Source: Anaerolineae bacterium (GTDB lineage Bacteria; Chloroflexota; Anaerolineae; JAADDB01). From it: 6,531 bases of DNA. Position 1 is the stretch's first letter, and the number at the start of each line of letters is the position of its first letter. The stretch covers positions 1 to 6,531 of the forward strand of contig WFQT01000422.1 in assembly GCA_015486895.1 (NCBI GenBank), written 5' to 3'. The position numbers and the translations under genes are program-made. The notes beneath the pieces were generated by a model. The model was not told where the DNA came from. It ran no database searches and saw only the letters and a list, made by a program, of their open reading frames with translations. Below are positions 1 to 6,013 of this stretch, one piece after another.

Positions 1-882
1 CTGTAAGATGAAAGCCAACTGCTCTCGATTAACAACATAAGACCCATTTTCACCAAAGCCACTAACGGTGACCTGTTCGGTGACAGAAACCCGGCCCTTC
101 AGGGCGCTGCCATATTGTATTTTCAATTGTTCGGCAACCTCCAAAGGAGCACGTAATCCAAAGGCCACGTCACGAGTTAGATACTCTCCACCCATGGGTA
201 CCACAGCAGTATGCCAAGGAGTACCATCCATATAAACGGCCAAATCAACCGTGCCGCCACCAAAATCAACCATAAGAACCCCTACATCACGCTCTTGAGA
301 TCGCAAAACAGCCTCTCCCGATGCCAGCGAACTCACCACCAATTGCTCCACGCGGACGCCAGAGTCTTCGACACAGCGAGTCAGATTACGCAATGCCAGT
401 TTATTAGCCGTAACGAGGTGCGCCTCCACTTCCAGGCGATAGCCGCTCATGCCCACTGGATTGTGCACGCCATCCTGAGCGTCAACCTTGAAAAAACGAG
501 GCAGAGCAGAGACGATCTGCCGATTGGGTTCCATGTGAACGTTCATAGCGCTGACCAGTACCCGGCTCACATCTTCCTCACTGATCAAATGATTTCGGTT
601 CAGAATAGAGACCACCCCCCGACTACGTTGCGATTGCAAATGAGCACCGGAAATAGATACATAAGCCTGGCCCATCGGTATTCCAGCTTGCTCTTCAGCC
701 TTGACAATCGCCTCATGAACCGCTTCTGTCGTCTCTTCTACATCCACCACGGCCCCTTCACGGAGGATAAACATGGACACCTTCGTCGCACCCAACAGAT
801 GGATGCCTTCATCCGTGACTTCGGCAATGAGAGCAACAACTTTTGTCGAGCCAACATCAAGAGCTGAAATAACACTTAGCAT
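1..882 (-). CDS. ftsA: Cell division protein FtsA, 3' end cut by window edge
   Basis: Actin-like cytoplasmic ATPase that tethers FtsZ filaments to the membrane and recruits later divisome proteins. I translated the minus strand from the ATG at 882 and got 294 codons without a stop or frameshift, running off the left edge. Family members are around 400-420 residues, so roughly 70% is present and the C-terminal amphipathic membrane helix is outside. Phosphate-1 loop: ALDVGSTKV, residues 7-15. The inserted 1C domain lies around residues 75-160, including VSISGAH (75-81) and NPVGMSGYRLE (141-151). ASGEAVL is at 187-193, phosphate-2 DFGGGTVDL at 206-214, and GGEYLTRDVAFGL at 231-243 is typical of FtsA. 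The start is well fixed: AGGGG lies 6 bases upstream and an in-frame TGA (886-888) sits two codons before the ATG. It follows ftsQ by 33 bases. One mild oddity is FILREGAVVD (38-47) where many relatives have a GxxKGxVVD-like segment. Identity is near certain. Confidence 0.96.
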   Translation of the reverse strand, partial: MLSVISALDVGSTKVVALIAEVTDEGIHLLGATKVSMFILREGAVVDVEETTEAVHEAIVKAEEQAGIPMGQAYVSISGAHLQSQRSRGVVSILNRNHLISEEDVSRVLVSAMNVHMEPNRQIVSALPRFFKVDAQDGVHNPVGMSGYRLEVEAHLVTANKLALRNLTRCVEDSGVRVEQLVVSSLASGEAVLRSQERDVGVLMVDFGGGTVDLAVYMDGTPWHTAVVPMGGEYLTRDVAFGLRAPLEVAEQLKIQYGSALKGRVSVTEQVTVSGFGENGSYVVNREQLAFILQ

Positions 883-915
883 GCCTCACCCCTTTAAGCC
901 GCCATAGAAACCATT

Positions 916-1734
916 TCAAGGCAATACATACGCCCTGTCTAACCGCGCTACATCCAAGCGTGAAGGCCACGCCCCGCCATGCTCTTTCCTGAAGCTCGCC
1001 AGCGCGCTTTGCATAAAAGTCCATCTCCGGGCAGTATCATCGGCTTCGCCGAAATAGACCGTTGTGCGCTCTCCTAATCGGAACGAAAATCCCTCCGGCA
1101 GACGGTAATACACCACCCGCAAGTCTGGACCCAGGGCAAACAGGGCCAGCAATCGCTCAGCATAAAGAGGCCGCAGTTTTGTAGCCCCTTGGCCAGGCTG
1201 CAACAACGCCCCCCGCGGATCCACAACCACCGGCAGAGGTCGATCTGAGCTCAAAGCACCCACGACCGGTAAAAGAATTCCCTCACTATCAATCCAGTAA
1301 CTCTCGCGCTTGCTCTGCCAGGTGAAAAGCGGCTCTCGCTCTTCCACTGAAATACGCACCATATTCGGCCAAATTACAGAAACATGGGCTTTGCGAACAA
1401 AAGGCAAGTGCTCCACCTGACTCGAGACCTTTGCCGGGTCAATGACAAACAGATGATAGCCGCCCACATCGGCGTGCTCCACAATTTCTCCCGTCGTGGT
1501 ATAGTGAGATCCTAACACCTGAACGCGAACCACAAATAGAGCCGTCCAATTCAGCAAAAGCAGCAAAGCCAACAGCGACAGAATCATCAAAAACAGGGAG
1601 AACCACTGCGCTTGAGAAAAGCGATCTCGCCCGGACAAACGACGCTGTACTACCTTCACGTCATCGGTAAACGCTGCCAAGGAAAAACGGCTTCGCCGCC
1701 TGCGCCGACGATAATAACGCCTAGTGCCTCTCAT
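916..1734 (-). CDS. ftsQ: Cell division protein FtsQ/DivIB
   Basis: Single-pass membrane protein of the divisome whose extracytoplasmic part, with FtsL and FtsB partners, controls septal peptidoglycan synthesis. The 272 residues show the family layout. The cytoplasmic tail is very basic, with RRYYRRRRRRSRF at 5-17. One hydrophobic segment spans about 44-69. A POTRA domain spans about 70-138, with VQVLGSHYTTTGEI at its start and PFVRKAHVSVIWPNMVRISV near its end. The FtsQ-type domain follows, with YWIDSEGILLP at 146-156 and SRLDVARLDRAYVLP at the C-terminus. The ATG at 1734 lies 2 bases after the ddl stop, with GGAG 6 bases upstream inside the end of ddl, so translational coupling is likely. 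Identification rests on architecture plus position between ddl and ftsA, because FtsQ sequences are poorly conserved. Nothing looks truncated. Confidence 0.93.
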   Translation of the reverse strand: MRGTRRYYRRRRRRSRFSLAAFTDDVKVVQRRLSGRDRFSQAQWFSLFLMILSLLALLLLLNWTALFVVRVQVLGSHYTTTGEIVEHADVGGYHLFVIDPAKVSSQVEHLPFVRKAHVSVIWPNMVRISVEEREPLFTWQSKRESYWIDSEGILLPVVGALSSDRPLPVVVDPRGALLQPGQGATKLRPLYAERLLALFALGPDLRVVYYRLPEGFSFRLGERTTVYFGEADDTARRWTFMQSALASFRKEHGGAWPSRLDVARLDRAYVLP

Positions 1735-1736
1735 CG

Positions 1737-2792
1737 CTAACTCCGCTGTCCTTTACTCTCGTGACGATCTAGCGCCAACGCCAACAAACGATCCAATAAC
1801 TCCGGATAAGTAAGCCCCCCGGCCAACCACAGCTTTGGGTACATGCTAATGGAAGTAAATCCCGGGAATGTATTAATCTCGTTGAGGTAAATTTCGCCGT
1901 TTTCCCGGTCCACCAGGAAATCCACCCGAGCCAAACCACTACCATCAACAACTTTGTACGCCCGCAAAGCAAACTCTTGTACTTTGGCCGTCTGGACCGC
2001 CGTCAACGGTGCCGGGACCACTGTTCTCGAACCAGCATCCTGATACTTGGCTTCGTAATCGTACCACTCCTTGCCAGGAATAACCTCGCCAGGTAACGAG
2101 ACCAGCGGCTCCTCGTTTCCCAGAATGCTAACCTCAATCTCCCGGGCTTGAATACCCTGCTCCACCAACAAGCGGCGGTCATAACGAGCGGCCTCGGCCA
2201 ACCCAGCCAGCAATTCCTCCTGATTATGGGCTTTTGAAATGCCGACACTGGAGCCTAAATTAGCCGGCTTAACAAAAACTGGGTAAGAGAACGCCCCTTC
2301 TATCTCCGTAACCACAGTTTGAAGCTCAGCAGCCCACTGGCGGCGAAGCAGCAAACGGAACGGTAAGACCGGTAACCCTTCAGCAATGAATAGCTGCTTG
2401 CTCAGCGCTTTATCCATGCTTACAGCAGAAGCAAGAACTCCACAACCCACATACGGCATGTCGGCTAACTCCAAAAGCCCTTGCAAAACGCCGTCCTCCC
2501 CATAAGGCCCATGCAATACCGGTATCACCACGTCAACTTCAGATAGGCGAATTGGATCAGGGAGCAGATCGGCCGGCGCAAGCGCCTCAGACGAGCTCAC
2601 CATTGCCTCACCCCGCAGCATTGCCTCGGCATCTTTACCATAATACCATTTACCGGATCTGTCAATACCTAAATAATACAGCGCGTATTTTTCACGATCC
2701 AGATGTCGAACGACGGATCGAGCAGACATCAAGCTAACATCATGTTCACCCGACCGCCCCCCGAAAATGATTCCTACACGCAATTTATCCAT
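1737..2792 (-). CDS. ddl: D-alanine--D-alanine ligase
   Basis: ATP-grasp enzyme of the cytoplasm joining two D-alanines into the dipeptide that MurF adds to the peptidoglycan precursor. With the ATG at 2792 the product is 351 residues, normal for the family, and begins MDKLRVGIIFGGRSGEHDVSL as expected. Seen in order: FGGRSGEHDVSL (10-21), LHGPYGEDGVLQGLLEL (93-109), FVKPANLGSSVGISK (173-187), the omega-loop segment WYDYEAKY (243-250) and NEINTFPGFTSISMYPKL (304-321). The YDYEAKY loop is the D-Ala-D-Ala type rather than the D-Ala-D-Lac (VanA) type, so an ordinary vancomycin-sensitive stem peptide is inferred. The reading frame extends to a TTG at 2813 that overlaps the murB stop as TTGA and would add seven residues. 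I prefer the ATG because the added MRGIEWD matches nothing known to me in the family, but neither start has an ideal ribosome site (GAGGGG sits 13 bases before the ATG). Function is certain, the start is not. Confidence 0.96.
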   Translation of the reverse strand: MDKLRVGIIFGGRSGEHDVSLMSARSVVRHLDREKYALYYLGIDRSGKWYYGKDAEAMLRGEAMVSSSEALAPADLLPDPIRLSEVDVVIPVLHGPYGEDGVLQGLLELADMPYVGCGVLASAVSMDKALSKQLFIAEGLPVLPFRLLLRRQWAAELQTVVTEIEGAFSYPVFVKPANLGSSVGISKAHNQEELLAGLAEAARYDRRLLVEQGIQAREIEVSILGNEEPLVSLPGEVIPGKEWYDYEAKYQDAGSRTVVPAPLTAVQTAKVQEFALRAYKVVDGSGLARVDFLVDRENGEIYLNEINTFPGFTSISMYPKLWLAGGLTYPELLDRLLALALDRHESKGQRS

Positions 2793-2809
2793 ATCCCACT
2801 CAATACCCC

Positions 2810-3754
2810 TCAAACACCATCAAAGCCAAAACCATTACCAAGAAATACGACCTCCGGATCCAGGATTACACGAAAGCGCCGGTGTACCTGTTCCTGTGCT
2901 AACTTCAACAGCGAATAAACATCGGCAGCCTTCGCTTTTCCCCGGTTAACAATAAAGTTAGCATGCACCGGGGAAATCTCCGCCTGACCAATGCGGGCTC
3001 CCTTCAAGCCTGCTTGCTCGAGCAAACGCCCCGCGTAGTCGCCCGGCGGATTCTTGAACACCGACCCCATACTGGGTTCCCTTGGTTGCGTCTGACGACG
3101 CCTCAGTAAATATTTCTCCGCTTCCATTCTCATCGACTCAACATCACCAGGTGGCAATTGGAATTCCGCTGCCAACACTAATGGTACGACATCACCGCGA
3201 CGAGCAGCCTCCCCCAAGACACTATGCCGGTACCCAAACCGCAACTGTTCTGCCTGCCAATTGATAATGCTACCATCGGGAAACAGGAGCACGACCCGAC
3301 GCAATACCGAAGCGACCTCGCCACCATAGGCGCCAGCATTTCCCACCACCGCTCCGCCAACACTGCCGGGGATGCTCACCGCCCATGTAAGACCGGCCAG
3401 CCCCCAGGCCATCACTTGACGAGCCAGGCCGGCAAAGGAAGCACCACTTTCTGCCCACACCAGCCCATTGCCCAAATGTGTGACCCGGCGACAACGATTC
3501 ACCACAACCAAACCAGAGATGCCTTCATCGCTCACCAATACATTACTGCCCCCACCAAGAAAAGTCAACGAAATGTGATGCCGGCGGGCATAGGTCATGA
3601 TTACCGCCAACTGGTCAATCCGCTGCACGATGGCCAACAACTCCGCCGGACCGCCGATGCGAATGGTCGTATACGCTGCCAATGGTTCATTTTCCTGCCA
3701 GGTAGTGTCATTTCCCAGCTCTCGCAGGGCCCGGCCATCAGCCACGCCGATCAT
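2810..3754 (-). CDS. murB: UDP-N-acetylenolpyruvoylglucosamine reductase (MurB)
   Basis: FAD enzyme that uses NADPH to reduce UDP-GlcNAc-enolpyruvate to UDP-MurNAc, the second committed step of peptidoglycan synthesis, in the cytoplasm. The product is 314 residues, about 300 being usual for the short (type II) class. FAD-domain motifs are TTIRIGGPA (29-37), GGGSNVLVSDEG (67-78), IPGSVGGA (128-135) and NAGAYGGE (139-146). YRHS (175-178) and TQPREPSMGSVFKNP (222-236) follow, the latter carrying the proton-donating serine at 231. LDPEV supplies the catalytic glutamate at 301. The open frame continues 56 codons further upstream, but that stretch only shadows the C-terminal half of the ATP-grasp-free Mur ligase murC and resembles no MurB. 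The ATG at 3754 has GGGAG 7 bases before it and gives a normal N-terminus, with a 17-base overlap with murC. A serine replaces the usual glycine of GIPG, which is probably harmless. Confidence 0.96.
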   Translation of the reverse strand: MIGVADGRALRELGNDTTWQENEPLAAYTTIRIGGPAELLAIVQRIDQLAVIMTYARRHHISLTFLGGGSNVLVSDEGISGLVVVNRCRRVTHLGNGLVWAESGASFAGLARQVMAWGLAGLTWAVSIPGSVGGAVVGNAGAYGGEVASVLRRVVLLFPDGSIINWQAEQLRFGYRHSVLGEAARRGDVVPLVLAAEFQLPPGDVESMRMEAEKYLLRRRQTQPREPSMGSVFKNPPGDYAGRLLEQAGLKGARIGQAEISPVHANFIVNRGKAKAADVYSLLKLAQEQVHRRFRVILDPEVVFLGNGFGFDGV

Positions 3755-5180
3755 TGCCTCGCTCCCGCAACAAGCGCAAGACCATTTCCCCCACATGGAC
3801 GCTGGTCCCGGCACCCAAAGTAAGCAGAACATCACCAGGTTGCAACCACAATGCCAGCTTCTGGGCTGCTTGTTCCACGCTCCCCACATAGCGGGCATCA
3901 GGGTGTGCCAACGCGGCGGCAACTTTCCCCCCGTCCAGACCTAAGGTATCTGTCTCTCGGGCGGCGTAGATATCTGTCACCAGCACGTGATCGGCGTCGC
4001 CAAAGGCGTCCCGCCACTGAGCCAAAAACGCCGCCGTACGGCTATAAGTATGCGGTTGAAAGAGCACCCAGAGAGGGCGATGCCCCAGGCGGCTACGAGC
4101 CGCTGCCAGTGTTGCCCGCACCTCCGTGGGATGGTGCCCGTAATCGTCGTAAACCGTCACACCGGCTTCCTCTCCCTTCAACTCAAAGCGGCGCGCCGCA
4201 CCGCGGAAAGTAGAAAGGTATGACAACAACGTTGCCGGCTCCAGGCCCCAGGCGGCCAGCGCCGCCAGTGCCCCCAAGGCATTGCTCACATTATGCACAC
4301 CGGGCACGGCCAACACTGCCTCACCTAACCGCTCTTTTCCTCGCCAGACAATAAAAGTCAAACCACCGCAACCGTTAGGATGCAAATCCTCCGCCCGCCA
4401 GAGAGCTCCATCAGCGCCGGCCACGCTGTAAGTAACGCCGTGCAAGCCGGCCGGCCGGCGCCCCCAGATTCGCTCCGCTCCGACATCATCAGCAGAAGCC
4501 ACCAATGTCCCCTCAGCCAGTGGCAACCTCGCCACGAAGTGAGCAAAGGCTTGCTCATAAATTCCGCGGTTGGGAAAGCAATCCACGTGATCCCACTCCA
4601 CGGTAGTCAGAACAACTACCCGCGGGCGCAAGCCCAAGAACATGTTATCGTACTCATCCGCCTCAATGACAAAATAGCTGCCATCTCCAGCATCAGCGTT
4701 GCTTAGTCCCGGCAACTCCGCCCCGACAATATACCCGGTTTGGCGCCCTGCAGAGCGAGCTAAGTGAATCACCATGCCCGTTGTCGTCGTCTTACCATGA
4801 GTGCCGGCCACCGCCAACAGGTTACGACCCGACAACAAACGCCCCAGGAATTGCGACCGTTTCAGCACCGGCAGACCAGATTGCCGTGCCGCCTGCACTT
4901 CCGGGTTATCCTCACGCACGGCAGAAGAGATCAGCAAGAGATCCGCTCCGGCCACATGGGCAGCGCTATGCCCCACGGCCACTCTGGCACCTAGTTCTGC
5001 CAACTGCCGCAACACCGGTGAATCCGCCCGATCAGAGCCGGAAACGGTAAAACCCTCCTGGCAAAGCACGCGAGCAATAGCCGAAAGGCCGGCACCCCCA
5101 ATGCCCACCAGGTGAACATGTTCTTTCCCAGCAAAGCGCATCTCCGGCAAAACTGTTATCTCTCCTACCAAAGCCATCAT
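3738..5180 (-). CDS. murC: UDP-N-acetylmuramate--L-alanine ligase (MurC)
   Basis: Cytoplasmic ATP-dependent ligase adding the first amino acid (usually L-Ala) to UDP-MurNAc. With the ATG at 5180 it has 480 residues, typical for MurC. The N-terminal UDP-binding domain shows GIGGAGLS (26-33). The central ATPase domain has the P-loop GTHGKTT (126-132), EADEYD (173-178) and DH (197-198). GVHNVSNALGA (294-304) and RRFE (330-333) precede the C-terminal domain, which has DDYGHHPTE (345-353), FQPHTYSR (374-381), DIYAARE (403-409) and GAGT (456-459). The DDYGHHPTE and FQPHTYSR pair separates MurC from MurD, MurE and MurF. The frame stays open to 5231, inside the upstream gene, but the ATG at 5180 gives a classic ATGA overlap with that gene's stop, with GGTGGTG about 5 bases upstream. 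ATG 5177, TTG 5150 (AGGAGAG 9 bases before) and ATG 5141 are alternatives. Base composition is visibly GC-rich in places: 4081-4140 counts 44 G+C of 60. Confidence 0.96.
   Translation of the reverse strand: MMALVGEITVLPEMRFAGKEHVHLVGIGGAGLSAIARVLCQEGFTVSGSDRADSPVLRQLAELGARVAVGHSAAHVAGADLLLISSAVREDNPEVQAARQSGLPVLKRSQFLGRLLSGRNLLAVAGTHGKTTTTGMVIHLARSAGRQTGYIVGAELPGLSNADAGDGSYFVIEADEYDNMFLGLRPRVVVLTTVEWDHVDCFPNRGIYEQAFAHFVARLPLAEGTLVASADDVGAERIWGRRPAGLHGVTYSVAGADGALWRAEDLHPNGCGGLTFIVWRGKERLGEAVLAVPGVHNVSNALGALAALAAWGLEPATLLSYLSTFRGAARRFELKGEEAGVTVYDDYGHHPTEVRATLAAARSRLGHRPLWVLFQPHTYSRTAAFLAQWRDAFGDADHVLVTDIYAARETDTLGLDGGKVAAALAHPDARYVGSVEQAAQKLALWLQPGDVLLTLGAGTSVHVGEMVLRLLRERGNDRRG
3762..3766 (-). 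promoter_or_regulatory. Ribosome binding site deciding the murB start
   Basis: GGGAG on the minus strand, 7 bases before the ATG at 3754 and inside the last codons of murC. It supports the short murB start over the 370-codon open frame. Its position inside murC suggests that murB is translated by ribosomes finishing murC. Confidence 0.6.
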
Positions 5181-5749
5181 TTGCGCACCACCAAAAACAG
5201 CAGCAAAACAATGGAAATCACAGCAACCCACATTACCTGAGCCCCAAACAAGTGCGTCAAGGATGTTGACAGAACAGCAGCCATCTCCCTTGAAAAGTGT
5301 GACATCTCTTCCGGATAAAACAATTTATACGACTTCAAGTAAGGATAATGGTAGTGCTCCAGGAAAAACCAAACGAAAGAGACCACCAATAGTCCATTTG
5401 CTGCTCCGATGGTAACATTTACTCCCAAGCGAGTCACCCCTTTTGGCTTTGGGACACCGCTAGGAGTCAGCCCCCAACCACTGTAATTGCCCAGAATAGA
5501 AATAGCGAAAAGTACCAGGATCAGCCCCAATTCAACGGCATAGACAGCCTCACTTTTCGCATTCCATCCAAACTGAGGGGCGATCTTGGTAGTGATTGCC
5601 TTGTCCATACGAGGTGCGAGAAAAAAGAGAACAACAGATGCTAACAGGATGACAATCGTCGTGCCAAGTTCCTGCTGGAATCCTCGCACTAAGGCAATAA
5701 AGATGAAAAACAAGATAACTACCGCCCACAACAATTCAATAGCGCCCAT
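5177..5749 (-). CDS. CvpA-like multi-pass membrane protein
   Basis: Integral membrane protein of 190 residues with five likely membrane segments at about 5-22, 29-46, 69-88, 115-132 and 171-188, and no catalytic motif that I can name. The first helix ends in ALVRGFQQELG (19-29), and the loop before the fourth helix reads LGVNVTIGAANGLL. Both match the pattern of CvpA (colicin V production) family proteins, which carry an RG-containing turn after helix 1 and a glycine-rich GxxxG-like helix later. The family's molecular role is poorly understood; in some bacteria it is tied to envelope homeostasis. The ATG at 5749 has GGGAAGG just upstream. The stop overlaps the murC start as ATGA, so it appears to be the first gene of the coupled mur-fts operon, which suggests an envelope-related job. 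The part 5341-5400 is AT-richer (25 G+C of 60) than murC, as expected for Phe/Ile-rich membrane helices. Membrane location is firm, family membership moderate. Confidence 0.75.
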   Translation of the reverse strand: MGAIELLWAVVILFFIFIALVRGFQQELGTTIVILLASVVLFFLAPRMDKAITTKIAPQFGWNAKSEAVYAVELGLILVLFAISILGNYSGWGLTPSGVPKPKGVTRLGVNVTIGAANGLLVVSFVWFFLEHYHYPYLKSYKLFYPEEMSHFSREMAAVLSTSLTHLFGAQVMWVAVISIVLLLFLVVRK

Positions 5750-5785
5750 TGCCTTCCCAATTCCGGAACGTGTCCAATCCCAATT

Positions 5786-5951
5786 AGTAACGGACTGGTG
5801 TCTGGCGAAAATGACGTTTTAGGCTCAACCTAACTATTTTTACCCCAGATTGCACGGACTAACACAGATTTTCCATTACTTTTCGACCCAAATCTGTGAA
5901 GTTCTGTGCTTTTCTGTGACTAAAATAAAAACGCCAGAGTCCAGTAACGGA
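5786..5951. repeat. Possible small mobile element (MITE-like) with inverted ends and flanking direct repeats
   Basis: ACTGGTGTCTGGCG (5794-5807) and CGCCAGAGTCCAGT (5932-5945) are inverted repeats matching at 12 of 14 positions, enclosing a 152-bp unit. AACGG lies directly outside each end (5789-5793 and 5946-5950). Read another way, the 9-mer AGTAACGGA is repeated directly at 5786-5794 and 5943-5951. Inverted ends plus a short flanking duplication is the layout of a non-autonomous transposable element. There is no reading frame inside. Against this, the 9-bp repeat alone could arise by chance in a 264-base gap, and the element family is not recognised. Confidence 0.4.
5834..5932. repeat. Palindromic array of TCTGTG-type hexamers
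   Basis: On the plus strand CACAGATTT (5863-5871) and AAATCTGTG (5890-5898) form a perfect 9-bp inverted repeat around an 18-base loop. The right arm carries TCTGTG three times at exact 10-base steps (5893, 5903, 5913). The left arm carries the mirrored units CCCAGA (5844), CACGGA (5853) and CACAGA (5863) at 9- and 10-base steps. AT-rich runs close both ends (TATTTTTA near 5835-5842, TAAAATAAAA at 5921-5930). It lies inside the MITE-like unit and could be its fold-back core or a separate intergenic repeat of the ATCTGTG type seen in many environmental genomes. A phased protein-binding array is possible but not shown. Confidence 0.55.
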
Positions 5952-5968
5952 GTGAGAGCAATCCCAAA

Positions 5969-5984
5969 TACGCCCGTAGGCGCA
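5969..5984 (-). terminator. Short hairpin with UACG tetraloop downstream of the membrane gene, weak terminator candidate
   Basis: Minus-strand RNA reads UGCGCC-UACG-GGCGUA, a 6-bp stem with one G-U pair closed by a C(UACG)G loop, a notably stable tetraloop. It begins 30 bases after the stop codon at 6014-6016. Only UUU follows the stem before GGG, so it is a poor intrinsic terminator. It may instead protect the 3' end of the upstream message. Confidence 0.3.
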
Positions 5985-6013
5985 CACTCCACTAACTAAT
6001 TTTGAACGTTCCT

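Noticed and set aside
211..867. 218-codon plus-strand open frame
   Set aside because: It lies wholly antisense to ftsA, whose translation shows all the family motifs. The plus-strand product has no recognisable domain and an unnatural, His/Arg/Ser-rich composition.
3224..3823. 199-codon plus-strand open frame
   Set aside because: It is antisense to murB and the end of murC, both intact with complete catalytic motifs. The product resembles no family and there is no sign of its own ribosome site.
3755..3922. 56-codon N-terminal extension of murB
   Set aside because: The stretch is the murC C-terminus read in another frame, with a Trp/Cys/Met-rich product unlike any MurB. A good ribosome site precedes the ATG at 3754.
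4445..4460. GCCGGCC-type GC-rich run
   Set aside because: It codes for an ordinary Arg-Arg-Pro-Ala-Gly segment of MurC and is explained by local GC-rich codon use.
5181..5231. 17-codon N-terminal extension of murC
   Set aside because: It lies within the end of the upstream membrane gene, is Cys/Phe-rich and unlike MurC N-termini. The ATGA overlap start at 5180 is a better fit.
5750..5850. Promoter for the mur-fts operon (TTTTCG-16-TACTAA on the minus strand)
   Set aside because: The -35 and -10 matches are too weak to support a call, and the sequence lies within the inverted-repeat end.
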